Assembly: GCF_900103365.1 (NCBI RefSeq)
Contig: NZ_LT629703.1
Location: 3,534,001 to 3,598,000, forward strand
Length of the DNA stretch: 64,000 nt
Direction of reading: 5' to 3'
Source of the DNA: Afipia sp. GAS231
Lineage (GTDB): Bacteria; Pseudomonadota; Alphaproteobacteria; Rhizobiales; Xanthobacteraceae
Every line of letters begins with the position of its first letter. Position 1 is the first letter of the stretch. This document shows positions 47,832-56,360 of the stretch, piece by piece. The notes beneath the pieces were generated by a model that made no database searches, was not told the DNA's origin, and saw only the letters and a program-made list of their open reading frames with translations. Both the position numbers and the translations under genes were made by a program.

Positions 47832-48515
47832 TTATTTTTTCCCGGGAATCAGCGAAGGAATACCCGGTTTTGCACCACCTGCTCCCGATCCGCAGTCCTG
47901 TCCCTGAAGGAACATGCCCTGCACCTTACCGCTGTCGGATTCGACCCGTGACACGCCGGTCGTCATGTCGACCAGCAGGCGATCGCCGCGCAGTACGTTC
48001 TTGCACTGGGTCAGCACCACCTGACCTGCCCCACCCGCCATGGTGATCAGATTGGCGCGCGTATCGAAGATCGCGCTGTCGCCGGTCACGACCTGCTCCT
48101 TCTGCGTCACAACAACGTTGCCGCGCGCTTCCAGCTTGCGGATCGACGAACTGCCGCCGGGACCCGGCGTCGCGGCCGGCAGCGGCGCGTTCTTCGCGCC
48201 CTTCGCAGCGGGCGCCGGCGACGCGGCCGAACCACCGGAATCGTAAAACACCACCAGCGACTTTGACGTCATGGTGGTGTCGCCCTGCACCACCTTCACG
48301 TTACCGGAAAAGGTCGCTTCCTTTTTCTTGTCGCGCATCTCCAGCGACGCCGCCTCGATCTGGATCGGCTGGTCACGGTTCTGCGAAAAGCCCTGCATCG
48401 CGTTCGGCACGCCAGACATGGCGCCTTGCGCATGGGCGCCATTGCAGGCGCCGATCACGAGCGCGAACGCCATCGTTGCAAAACTGCGCGAGAAAAATTG
48501 CATCATCGAAATCAC
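47832..48515 (-). CDS. lptA: LptA/OstA-type periplasmic LPS transport protein
   Basis: 227 aa with a signal peptide (FATMAFALVIGACNGAHAQ) and the OstA beta-jellyroll core: IQIEAASLEMRDKKKEATFSG, VVQGDTTMTSKSLVVFY, LEARGNVVVTQKEQVVTGDSAIFD. Forms the periplasmic bridge for LPS between LptC and LptD. Overlaps lptC by 4 bp. Pro/Ala-rich insertion at residues about 95-115. Confidence 0.92.
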   Translation of the reverse strand: MISMMQFFSRSFATMAFALVIGACNGAHAQGAMSGVPNAMQGFSQNRDQPIQIEAASLEMRDKKKEATFSGNVKVVQGDTTMTSKSLVVFYDSGGSAASPAPAAKGAKNAPLPAATPGPGGSSSIRKLEARGNVVVTQKEQVVTGDSAIFDTRANLITMAGGAGQVVLTQCKNVLRGDRLLVDMTTGVSRVESDSGKVQGMFLQGQDCGSGAGGAKPGIPSLIPGKK

Positions 48516-49237
48516 TTCGTGTTGCCGGACTTGGCCGGTGTGGACCGCTGCTTCGGCGCCGGCGGTTCGGGCTCGGGAGCGGGAGCGGTCGGTTGCTCCA
48601 TGACCAGGTTCATCACCACATTGCCTTCGAAGCGAACCACCTCGCCGCTGTTGATGATCCTGAGCCTGTCGGCGGTCAGCGTGCCGTTCAGCAGTTTGAC
48701 GTCGACATGCTCATCTGACGTCACCGAGCCCTTGTTGATGTCGACATAGGCCTGGCTGAGGTTGGCCTCATACCCTGTGGAAGATTGCAGGAAGATATCC
48801 TTTCGCAGGTCCAGCATTTGCGACTTGCTGTCGTAATAGCCGGTACGTGCATCCAGCGTCACGGTGCTCTTGTCTTCCATCGCCACTTTGGCGCGCAACT
48901 GGCCGAGTTCGACATGATCGGGATCGGTCAAATCCTGGGTCGCGGTCTTGGCCCACATTTCATAGGGACGCTGGTCGTTCGAAAAGCCGGCGAGATGCGG
49001 CGTTTCCATCGTGATCTTGGTACCGGACACTACGAGATTGCCGATGTCGACCGGCAGCTTCAGCTCCGGAATTCGGAAAGGATTGAAGGTCGCCACAAAC
49101 ACGATAACTGCCATCGCGACGACCACTGCCGCCGGAACCGCGACCCGCAGTATCCGCACCAAGCGGCTGTGGCGGGCGGCCGCGGCAAACCGCGCCTCCA
49201 TGCCGGCAACATAGGCTGGGTTCTGTACCGAGTTCAC
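48512..49237 (-). CDS. lptC: LptC, LPS export inner-membrane component
   Basis: 241 aa; one membrane segment (residues about 28-50, RILRVAVPAAVVVAMAVIVFVA) and a periplasmic jellyroll with FSNDQRPYEMWAKTATQDL and VRFEGNVVMNLV. Hands LPS from LptBFG to LptA. C-terminal tail is Pro-rich (PAPEPEPPAPKQR). First gene of lptC-lptA-lptB-rpoN. Confidence 0.88.
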   Translation of the reverse strand: MNSVQNPAYVAGMEARFAAAARHSRLVRILRVAVPAAVVVAMAVIVFVATFNPFRIPELKLPVDIGNLVVSGTKITMETPHLAGFSNDQRPYEMWAKTATQDLTDPDHVELGQLRAKVAMEDKSTVTLDARTGYYDSKSQMLDLRKDIFLQSSTGYEANLSQAYVDINKGSVTSDEHVDVKLLNGTLTADRLRIINSGEVVRFEGNVVMNLVMEQPTAPAPEPEPPAPKQRSTPAKSGNTK

Positions 49238-49357
49238 CGCCGCTCCAGAGCGCGAGATTTGCCCGTGATCATACCCGGGATTGCCTCAAAACGCAGCCCG
49301 GACGTGGTCGCACCAGTGTGACCGAAACAGGGCGAAAGCGGGTTAACGCGCGCTCCA

Positions 49358-49445
49358 TAGCGTTTTCGAGCGAAAGCCTGTCCCGGACTTGATCCGGGAT
49401 GGGCCCCGGTTCGCGTCAAGAAAACGCGTCGAAACAGAAAACCAG
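49358..49445. repeat. GCGTTTTC-type dispersed repeat (copy 2 of 3)
   Basis: AGCGTTTTCGAGCGAAAGCC, a CCCGGACTTGATCCGGG hairpin, then CCGGTTCGCGTCAAGAAAAC, between lptC and RNase D genes. Confidence 0.7.
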
Positions 49446-49453
49446 AGCCCTGA

Positions 49454-50068
49454 TTATGAATGCGCGAAAATGTCCTCGGCCTCCCAGCCGCCGAGGTCGA
49501 GCTTCGCCCGGAACGGCAGAAAGTCGAAACAGGCCTGCGCCAGTTCGGTGCGGCCCTCGCGCGCCAGCATGGTATCGAGCCGTTCCCGCAAGGCATGCAG
49601 ATGCAGCACGTCGGAAGCGGCATAGGCGAGCTGCGCCTCGCTAAGGCTCGGCGAACCCCAGTCGCTCGATTGCTGCTGCTTCGACAGGTCGATGTTGAGC
49701 ACCTCGCGCACCAGATCCTTCAGGCCATGACGGTCGGTATAGGTGCGGGTCAGCCGCGAGGCGATCTTGGTGCAGTAGACCGGATGCGGCATCACACCGA
49801 AGGCGTTGTAGAGTGCCGCGAGATCGAACCGCGCGAAATGGAAGATTTTTGTGATCTTCGGATTGGCCAGTAGCGCCTTCAGGTTCGGCGCGTCGGTGTG
49901 GCCCTTCGGAATCTGGATCACGTCGGCGCTGCCGTCGCCGTTCGACATCTGCACCACACAGAGCCGGTCGCGATGCGGATTGAGCCCCATGGTCTCGGTG
50001 TCGATCGCGACCGAATTGGTGTAGCGGGACAGGTCGGGCAGGTCGCCGCGATGCAGGCGGATAGTCAT
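49454..50068 (-). CDS. Ribonuclease D-type 3'-5' exonuclease
   Basis: 204 aa, a single DEDDy exonuclease domain. Exo I: VAIDTETMGLNPHRDRL; Exo II: IFHFARFDLAALYNAFG; Exo III: YAASDVLHLHAL (Y-x-x-x-D). It lacks the HRDC domain of the longer RNase D proteins, so it is the short form common in Alphaproteobacteria, probably acting on tRNA or other structured RNA. ATG 50068; the longer frame runs upstream into non-coding sequence. Confidence 0.9.
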   Translation of the reverse strand: MTIRLHRGDLPDLSRYTNSVAIDTETMGLNPHRDRLCVVQMSNGDGSADVIQIPKGHTDAPNLKALLANPKITKIFHFARFDLAALYNAFGVMPHPVYCTKIASRLTRTYTDRHGLKDLVREVLNIDLSKQQQSSDWGSPSLSEAQLAYAASDVLHLHALRERLDTMLAREGRTELAQACFDFLPFRAKLDLGGWEAEDIFAHS

Positions 50069-50230
50069 TACGTTCAAAACCTCGTCGAATCGATGCGGGC
50101 TTAAACTAACGTCGAAATCGCCAACAAACGAGGGGCGCGGGGCGCCGGCAGGCTTATTTTCTTCAGTCTTTCCAGGACAGGTGGAATCGCGCCAATATCG
50201 GCCGGCCGTCGCCACAACCGGGGGTGCCCT

Positions 50231-50986
50231 GTGAAAGCCGAACAGCAACGACTGCCCCGTTTTGCCGTGTTGATCGACGCCGACAACACCTCGCCGCAGA
50301 TCGCCGGCGGGCTGTTCGAAGAGGTGGCGAAATTCGGCGAGGCCAGCGTGCGCCGCATCTATGGCGACTTTTCAACGCCTCAGCTCAAGTCCTGGTCCGA
50401 CATCCTGCAGAAATACGCCATCGATCCGTACCAGCAGTTCGCCTACACCAAAGGCAAGAACGCCTCGGATATCGCTTTGGTGATCGATGCGATGGACCTG
50501 CTGCACAGCGGACGGTTCGACGGCTTCTGCCTGGTATCATCCGACAGCGACTTTACCCGCCTCGCTTCGCGCCTGCGCGAACAGGGCGCCGACGTCTACG
50601 GTTTTGGCGCGCAGAAGACGCCGGAGAGTTTCCGGCAGGCCTGCCGCCGCTTCATCTACACCGAGAACCTGGTGCCGCGGGCCACAAGCAGCGGCGCCAA
50701 CGCTACCGCGAAGCCGAACTCGTTGGAGCCGCCAAGCGCCGCAATCCCGATTTTGCAAAAAGCCATTTCGCAAATCGAAAGCGAAGATGGCTGGGTCCTG
50801 CTCGGCACGGTGGGCGAGCAGATTTCGAATCTGTTCTCGGACTTTGACGCGCGGACCTACGGCTCGAGCAAGCTCAGCGATCTCGTGCGAAAAACCGACG
50901 CTTTCGAGATCGAGAAGGTTGGCGGCGACCGCATGCGCATCAGGGCCAAACCTGTCGGCGGCAGCCCGAAGGCCAAGGCGCGGTAG
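50231..50986 (+). CDS. NYN-domain RNase-like protein with C-terminal LOTUS/OST-HTH domain
   Basis: 251 aa. The NYN (PIN-like) nuclease fold is seen from VLIDADNTSPQIAGGLFEEV through KNASDIALVIDAMDLL to CLVSSDSDFTRLASRLREQG, with the conserved Asp set (LIDADN, SDIALVID, SSDSDF). A linker follows, then a winged-helix LOTUS/OST-HTH domain (about 180-245: QKAISQIESEDGWVLLGTVG, SKLSDLVRKTDAFEIEK), which in relatives binds structured RNA. Start GTG 50231. RNA substrate unknown; adjacent to RNase D but on the opposite strand. Confidence 0.88.
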   Translation: MKAEQQRLPRFAVLIDADNTSPQIAGGLFEEVAKFGEASVRRIYGDFSTPQLKSWSDILQKYAIDPYQQFAYTKGKNASDIALVIDAMDLLHSGRFDGFCLVSSDSDFTRLASRLREQGADVYGFGAQKTPESFRQACRRFIYTENLVPRATSSGANATAKPNSLEPPSAAIPILQKAISQIESEDGWVLLGTVGEQISNLFSDFDARTYGSSKLSDLVRKTDAFEIEKVGGDRMRIRAKPVGGSPKAKAR

Positions 50987-51135
50987 TCAAGGCATCGAAA
51001 TAGGCCCGAACCACTTTTATGTGATCCCAAGGCGTATCGCCGCACCGATAGACCGCTTGATCCGGCGGCGCTGCACTGCTTGAACGCGCAACCCGCGGGC
51101 GCCTCCTGACGATTCTGCCCCCGGGCCCCATGTGA

Positions 51136-52401
51136 ATGGACATCATGACCGATCAAATTGCCGATCAGCCGCCGTCGGATCGCAGCTTCACGCGCTACCA
51201 GTCGCTGCTGGTCGCGTTGCTGGCGTTCGTCCAGTTCACGGTGATTCTCGATTTCACGATCATGTCGCCGCTCGGCGCCATCATCATGCCGGCGCTCGAG
51301 ATCACGACCGGACAGTTCGGCGTGGCGGTCTCGGCCTATGCGTTCAGCGCGGGCATCTCCGGCATTCTCAGCGCCGGATTTGCCGATCGGTTCGACCGCA
51401 AGCGCCTGTTGTTGTTCTTTTATGTCGGCTTCACCCTCGGGACCGCGCTGTGCGCGCTGGCGCCGAACTATCACGTGCTGTTGCTGGGTCGAATCGTAAC
51501 CGGATTGTTCGGCGGCGTGATCGGCTCGGTCGTGCTCGCGATCACCACCGACCTGTTTTCGCTGCAGCAACGCGGACGCGTGATGGGATTCGTGCAGACC
51601 GCATTCGCCGCCAGTCAGGTGCTCGGCATTCCGGCTGGACTTTTTCTTTCCAACCACTGGAGCTGGCACGTTTCGTTTGGCGCGATCATCATCCTGTCGA
51701 TCGCGGGCATGGCCGCGGTCATGCTGTTGATGAAGCCGGTCAATGCCCACCTGCTGCTGAAACAGGAAAGGACCGCGTTCCGGCACCTGATCGCAACCGT
51801 CGCGCAGACGCGCTACACGGTGGCGTTCCTGGTGACGACGTTGCTGGCGACCGGCGGATACATGCTGATGCCGTTCGGCAGCGCCTACACCGTGCACAAC
51901 CTCGGCATCGACATTCTGCACCTGCCGACGATCTATCTGGTCTCCGGCCTGTTCAGCATTGTCACCGGGCCTCTGGTGGGACGCGCCAGCGATGCCTTCG
52001 GAAAATTTCCGACCTTCGCGTTCGGCAGCGCCATGTCTGCTGTCATGGTGCTGATCTACACCCATCTCGGTCAGGTCTCGTTGACGACCGTCATCGTGGT
52101 CAACGTGCTGATGTTCGTCGGCATCTTTTCGCGCATGATCCCGTCGCAGGCGCTGATTTCGGCGATCCCCGATCCGAGCCAGCGCGGCTCCTTCAGCGCG
52201 GTCAGCGCTTCGCTGCAACAATTCTCCGGCGGGCTCGGCTCGGTGCTGGCGGCGGCGATCATTGCGGAAAATGCCGACGGTTCGCTCCGGCATTTCGATT
52301 GGCTGGGATACATCGTGGTCGCGACGGCGACCGTCTCGCTGGTCGGAATGTACTTCGTGCAGAAGTCCGTGGCCCACCGGGCCGGCCGGCGATTCGTCTG
52401 A
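51136..52401 (+). CDS. MFS transporter
   Basis: 421 aa, about 12 membrane helices. The motif A-like loop between helices 2 and 3 reads GFADRFDRKRLLLFFYVGF. Nearest in style to AraJ/drug-exporter MFS proteins (VSAYAFSAGISGILSAGFA). Substrate cannot be told. Start ATG 51136. Downstream is a tiny convergent gene. Confidence 0.88.
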   Translation: MDIMTDQIADQPPSDRSFTRYQSLLVALLAFVQFTVILDFTIMSPLGAIIMPALEITTGQFGVAVSAYAFSAGISGILSAGFADRFDRKRLLLFFYVGFTLGTALCALAPNYHVLLLGRIVTGLFGGVIGSVVLAITTDLFSLQQRGRVMGFVQTAFAASQVLGIPAGLFLSNHWSWHVSFGAIIILSIAGMAAVMLLMKPVNAHLLLKQERTAFRHLIATVAQTRYTVAFLVTTLLATGGYMLMPFGSAYTVHNLGIDILHLPTIYLVSGLFSIVTGPLVGRASDAFGKFPTFAFGSAMSAVMVLIYTHLGQVSLTTVIVVNVLMFVGIFSRMIPSQALISAIPDPSQRGSFSAVSASLQQFSGGLGSVLAAAIIAENADGSLRHFDWLGYIVVATATVSLVGMYFVQKSVAHRAGRRFV

Positions 52402-52439
52402 GACGAATCAATCGCCGGCGGTGGAGACGCCTCCGCGAT

Positions 52440-52598
52440 TTACTTTTGCGCGTCCGGCTTCGGCGGCTGCAGACCCGCGCTGTTGGCCCAGCGCTCGAGA
52501 TTTTCGATGACGTCGGCGTGGCTCGGTCGCAGCGGCGGTCGCGGATTGGACTCTTCGGACAGCTTGCGTGGCAGCCTGACGGTCTCTGTCATGGTCAT
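52440..52598 (-). CDS. Small hypothetical protein (52 aa)
   Basis: A 52-aa frame on the minus strand: MTMTETVRLPRKLSEES at the N-terminus, VIENLERWANSAGLQ in the middle, PKPDAQK at the end. AGGAG lies eight bases before ATG 52598, a good ribosome-binding site. It converges on the MFS gene with a 38-base gap. No domain recognised; a short helix from about 30-42 is likely. Confidence 0.5.
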   Translation of the reverse strand: MTMTETVRLPRKLSEESNPRPPLRPSHADVIENLERWANSAGLQPPKPDAQK

Positions 52599-52732
52599 GG
52601 GCTGGCTCCTGGCCTTCCAAATATGCGCCCGCGTTAACCCAAAATCAATACCTAAGTTATTGTTTTTATTATAGTATTTAACTAATTTAGCGACTGAATC
52701 TGGTTTTGCGGAACCCGCGCCAAGGACGGACG

Positions 52733-52749
52733 TTGAGTAAACTACTCAA
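52733..52749. promoter_or_regulatory. Palindromic operator before the ribbon-helix-helix gene
   Basis: TTGAGTA-AAC-TACTCAA, 7-bp perfect arms, 24 bases before the start codon; ATCTCAATT follows as a possible extra half-site. Likely autoregulatory. Confidence 0.6.
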
Positions 52750-52772
52750 TGATCTCAATTTGGGTGTTTCCG

Positions 52773-53024
52773 ATGGCTGACCTTCGTGACGAACGACTGC
52801 AGGTGATGCTCTCTCCGGAAGAACTCTCGGCGCTCGACGATTTTCGCTTCAAGCACCGGATGCCGACCCGCGCGGCCGCCGTGCGCGAGCTGTTGAAGCT
52901 GGGGTTGACCGTTCACGGCACCACCAATGGCGGCGGCGGGATGAAGTCGAGCAATTACGGCGTGTTCAGCCGCGGCCCGGATGGCCACACCCAAGGCGGC
53001 TCGGATCCCGAGGCCGCGGGCTAA
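52773..53024 (+). CDS. Ribbon-helix-helix domain protein
   Basis: 83 aa. The N-terminal strand-helix-helix pattern LQVMLSPEELSALDDFRFKHRMPTRAAAVRELLKLGL is typical of CopG/Arc-like DNA-binding dimers. The C-terminus is Gly/Ser-rich and probably disordered (NGGGGMKSSNYG, GHTQGGSDPEAAG). ATG 52773 is preferred over the open frame from 52749. No toxin gene is next to it. Upstream, 52630-52690 is unusually AT-rich for this window. Confidence 0.75.
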   Translation: MADLRDERLQVMLSPEELSALDDFRFKHRMPTRAAAVRELLKLGLTVHGTTNGGGGMKSSNYGVFSRGPDGHTQGGSDPEAAG

Positions 53025-53104
53025 TCGTGCCCGGGCGGGACGCGCGAGCGCGACCCGGCGCAGCACGCCAAGCCGGATCGCAACGATGTTTGGGCATGGG
53101 CAAA

Positions 53105-53191
<87 letters not shown>

Positions 53192-53341
53192 CCGGGCGGT
53201 TTAGTAAGGTTCGGTCGCACCGTTGTCAAATTGCTTCAATGCGGTCCAATTACGCTGTAAGCATAAAGCGTGTTGGCGGGCCACGAATCCGCTAACTATC
53301 GCCGCGACCTCCCGAATTTGACCCGCAGGATTGGACCGAAC

Positions 53342-54322
53342 ATGGCATCGGACTTGGCATCGAACCAGGAAACCCTCGTCACCGTCTTTGGCGGATCGGG
53401 CTTTCTGGGGCGAAACGTGGTCCGGGCGCTGGCCAAGCGCGGCTTCCGCATCCGGGTGGCGGTGCGGCGGCCCGAACTCGCCGGGCACCTGCAACCGCTC
53501 GGCCGGGTCGGCCAGATCCACGCCGTCCAGGCCAACCTGCGTTATCCGGCCTCGGTACAGGCCGCGATGCGCGATTCCCACGTCGCCATCAACCTGGTCG
53601 GCATCCTGACCGCAAGCGGCGCGCAGTCGTTTGACGCAGTCCAAGCCAAGGGCGCCGAGACCGTCGCCCAGGCCGCCGCAGCCGCAGGCGCCCGGATGGT
53701 GCATGTGTCCGCCATCGGCGCCGACGAGAACGCGCTGGCGGCCTATGCCCGCTCCAAGGCGGCCGGCGAGAAGGCCGTGCTGGCGGCGGTGCCCGCGGCC
53801 ACCATCCTGCGGCCGTCGGTGGTGTTCGGCCCCGAGGATCAGTTCACCAACCGCTTTGCGGCGCTGGCGCGCATATCTCCCATGCTGCCGCTGATCGGCG
53901 GCGGCGCGACCCGGATGCAGCCGGTCTATGTCGGCGATGTCGCGACCGCGGTGGCGAAAGCCGTCGACGGCAAGGCGAAGGCCGGCGCGACCTACGAACT
54001 CGGCGGGCCGGAAGTGCTGACCATGCGCGAGATCATGGAAATCATCCTCGCCATCACCGAACGCAAGCGGATGCTGATCTCGCTGCCGTTCGGCCTCGCA
54101 AAACTGCAGGCGCGGTTCCTGCAGTTCGCACCCGGCGCGCTGAAGCTGACGCCGGACCAGGTCGAGCTACTCAAGTCCGACAACGTGGTGTCGGATGCGG
54201 CAAAGACAGCCGGCCTGACTCTGGAAGGGCTCGGCATCACGCCGGATTCGATGGAAGCGGTCGCCCCGCAATATCTCTGGCGCTTCCGCGCCGCCGGGCA
54301 ATTCCAGCGCAAGAGCGCGTGA
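53342..54322 (+). CDS. NDUFA9-like complex I assembly/NAD(P)-binding SDR protein
   Basis: 326 aa, atypical SDR. VTVFGGSGFLGRNVVRALAKRG is the cofactor loop (GGSGFLG), AINLVGIL and VHVSAIGADENALAAYARSKAAGEKAV follow, then LRPSVVFGPEDQFTNRFA. This matches the complex I NDUFA9 subunit family of Alphaproteobacteria, thought to help complex I stability. ATG 53342 is the first conserved region; the frame runs open back to 53270. In many relatives it stands next to uppP and queG, as here. Confidence 0.85.
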   Translation: MASDLASNQETLVTVFGGSGFLGRNVVRALAKRGFRIRVAVRRPELAGHLQPLGRVGQIHAVQANLRYPASVQAAMRDSHVAINLVGILTASGAQSFDAVQAKGAETVAQAAAAAGARMVHVSAIGADENALAAYARSKAAGEKAVLAAVPAATILRPSVVFGPEDQFTNRFAALARISPMLPLIGGGATRMQPVYVGDVATAVAKAVDGKAKAGATYELGGPEVLTMREIMEIILAITERKRMLISLPFGLAKLQARFLQFAPGALKLTPDQVELLKSDNVVSDAAKTAGLTLEGLGITPDSMEAVAPQYLWRFRAAGQFQRKSA

Positions 54323-54328
54323 ACTTCG

Positions 54329-54450
54329 TAGGGTGGGTTAGGCGAAGCCGTAACCCACCTCTTCTCTTTCCACGGAGAGATGGTGGGTTACGCCGGAGCC
54401 TGTCATCGGGCCGCGCTTTGCGCGGACCCGTTGGGCTAACCACCCTACAA
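54329..54450. repeat. GTAGGGTGGGTTA-type repeat
   Basis: GTAGGGTGGGTTAGGCGAAG at the left and GGGCTAACCACCCTAC at the right form an inverted pair with inner GTAACCCACC / GGTGGGTTAC copies, between the NDUFA9-like gene and uppP. Confidence 0.75.
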
Positions 54451-54458
54451 ACGCCGCC

Positions 54459-55265
54459 CTACTTCCCCAGCGCCAGCGCGATCAGGCCGAGCGTGCCGAC
54501 GATGACGCGCCACCAGGCAAAGAACGTAAAGCCGTGGCGGGTGACGTAGTTCAGGAAACTCCTCACCACGATCATCGCCGTGATGAACGAGACCACGAAT
54601 CCGATCGCGATGATGCCGAGGTGATCGGTCGTCATCTCCGCGCGGTTCCTGTAGAAATCATAGGCAAAGGCCCCGACCATGGTCGGGATCGCCAGAAAGA
54701 ACGAGAACTCCGCCGCCGCGCGCTTTTCTGCGCCCAGCAACATCGCCGCGACGATGCTGGCGCCGGAGCGCGACACGCCGGGAATCATGGCGACGCATTG
54801 CGCGATGCCGATCCACAGGTACATCAGCAGCGGAAATTTGGTGGCGTCGTCCTCGTGCGGATTGAGCTCGAGCTGATCGACCCACATCAGGATCCCGCCG
54901 CCGACGATCAGCGTAAAGCACACCACCCACGGATTGAAGAGAAATTCCTTGATGTATTTGCCGGCGATCAGGCCGATGACGACCGCGGGCAGGAACGCCA
55001 CCAGCACGCCGATCACGAACCGGCGGTCGTCCGGGTTCGAGAACATGCCGAGCGCGACCCGCCACAATTTGGCGAAGTAGAGCACGACGATCGCGAGAAT
55101 AGCGCCGAGCTGAATCAGCACGACAAAGCTGTTCCAGAAATTGCCCTCACCGAGGCCGAAGAAGCGCTGCACCAGCAGCATGTGGCCGGTCGAGGACACC
55201 GGCAGAAATTCCGTGATGCCCTCGACGATGCCGAGAATTACCGCCCGTACTGCATCAGACATCAT
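54459..55265 (-). CDS. uppP: Undecaprenyl-diphosphate phosphatase UppP (BacA)
   Basis: Regenerates undecaprenyl phosphate for peptidoglycan and other cell-wall polymers (268 aa, several membrane helices). Catalytic motif GIVEGITEFLPVSSTGHMLL and second motif IPGVSRSGASIVAAMLLG are intact. Starts at 55277, 55265 and 55262 are all possible; I use 55265. No clear Shine-Dalgarno upstream. The open frame continues to 55349 without family resemblance. Confidence 0.93.
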   Translation of the reverse strand: MMSDAVRAVILGIVEGITEFLPVSSTGHMLLVQRFFGLGEGNFWNSFVVLIQLGAILAIVVLYFAKLWRVALGMFSNPDDRRFVIGVLVAFLPAVVIGLIAGKYIKEFLFNPWVVCFTLIVGGGILMWVDQLELNPHEDDATKFPLLMYLWIGIAQCVAMIPGVSRSGASIVAAMLLGAEKRAAAEFSFFLAIPTMVGAFAYDFYRNRAEMTTDHLGIIAIGFVVSFITAMIVVRSFLNYVTRHGFTFFAWWRVIVGTLGLIALALGK

Positions 55266-55435
55266 GATGTGGTCCATTTTTGCTGCAAAAGCCGCGTTCT
55301 TCTCGCTTATTCGCAACCGGGCCGCAATCGCAAAAAAACGCCAAAACACAGGTTGCCTCGTGCCTCCGCTGGGCTATAGCGTCCGGATTCGCACCGCGCG
55401 CCCGGTTGAGGCTTCGTTAAGCGCCGCGTGGCTAG

Positions 55436-55500
55436 CTTTTTGTTTGACGCGTTTTCTTGACGCGAACCGGTGCCCACTTCGCTCGAAAACGCTATAGAGA
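55436..55500. repeat. GCGTTTTC-type dispersed repeat (copy 3 of 3, inverted)
   Basis: GACGCGTTTTCTTGACGCGA then CACTTCGCTCGAAAACGC, the reverse complement layout of copies 1 and 2; it ends just before the FzlA-like gene. Confidence 0.75.
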
Positions 55501-55504
55501 CTTC

Positions 55505-56197
55505 ATGTACACGCTGTTTCATCATCCGTTCTGTCCGCACTCGCGCTTCGTTCGCCTGATTCTCGGCGAACACGGCCTCGATCTGCGTCTGGTGGAAGAG
55601 CGGGCCTGGGAGCGGCGCGAGGCGTTCCTCACGCTCAACCCGGCGGGTCACACGCCGGTCATGATGGTGGAAGGCCGGCCGCCTATCCCCGGCGCCGGCA
55701 TCATCGCCGAATATCTCGACGAGGTGCATGGCGCCGACGCCGACGAACGGCGGCTGCTGCCGACGTCGATGGGCGAACGCATCGAGGTGCGCCGGCTGAT
55801 GGCGTGGTTCAACGACAAGTTCTTCGAGGAAGCCTCCAACCCGCTGGTGACCGAGCGCATCTACAAGCGCTTCATGAGCGAGGAGAACGGTGGCGGCGCG
55901 CCGGCGACCGACGTGATCCGCGCAGCCAAGGTCAATGTGCGCTATCATCTGGCCTATATCGGCTGGCTGGCGCAGACCCGGAACTTTCTCGCCGGCGACA
56001 GGCTGACCTACGCGGACCTCGCCGCCGCGGCGCATCTTTCGGCGATCGATTATCTGGGCGACGTGCCATGGAGCGAGGACGACGCGGCAAAGGCGTGGTA
56101 CGCGCGGGTGAAATCCCGCCCGTCGTTCCGCCCGCTGCTGAGCGAATGGCTGGCGGGGGTGCCGGCGTCGCGGACCTACGTGGATCTCGACTTCTGA
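55505..56197 (+). CDS. fzlA: FzlA-like FtsZ-binding glutathione S-transferase fold protein
   Basis: 230 aa, GST fold: thioredoxin-like N-terminus YTLFHHPFCPHSRFVRLILGEH with NPAGHTPVM and GRPPIPGAGIIAEYLDE, then an all-helical C-terminal domain (AGDRLTYADLAAAAHLSAIDYLG). FzlA of Caulobacter is a GST relative of the same length that binds FtsZ filaments and promotes division; I recall its orthologues near uppP and queG. A catalytic GST is the alternative. Start ATG 55505. Confidence 0.75.
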   Translation: MYTLFHHPFCPHSRFVRLILGEHGLDLRLVEERAWERREAFLTLNPAGHTPVMMVEGRPPIPGAGIIAEYLDEVHGADADERRLLPTSMGERIEVRRLMAWFNDKFFEEASNPLVTERIYKRFMSEENGGGAPATDVIRAAKVNVRYHLAYIGWLAQTRNFLAGDRLTYADLAAAAHLSAIDYLGDVPWSEDDAAKAWYARVKSRPSFRPLLSEWLAGVPASRTYVDLDF

Positions 56198-56212
56198 ACA
56201 TCGCTCGTATCG

Positions 56213-56335
56213 TGCCCCGGATGCAGCGCAGCGTGAAACGGTGCGCTGCTGGTCCGGGGCCTATCTATTTATCGGGCACGCTTCTGGGTCCCGGCTCTGC
56301 GGAGCAGCGCAAAGAGCGCTGCACCGCGTCCGGGA
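56213..56335. repeat. Long palindromic repeat (copy 2)
   Basis: CCCCGGATGCAGCGCAGCG, GGTGCGCTGCTGGTCCGGGG, then GGGTCCCGGCTCTGCGGAGC and CGCTGCACCGCGTCCGGGAC, a diverged version of the 15100-15217 repeat, in the FzlA-queG gap. Confidence 0.7.
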
Positions 56336-56360
56336 CACGCATCAATCGCACGGTGTCTCA

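Noticed and set aside
52773-53024. Toxin-antitoxin pair with the ribbon-helix-helix gene
   Set aside because: No adjacent toxin-sized frame of known fold on either side.
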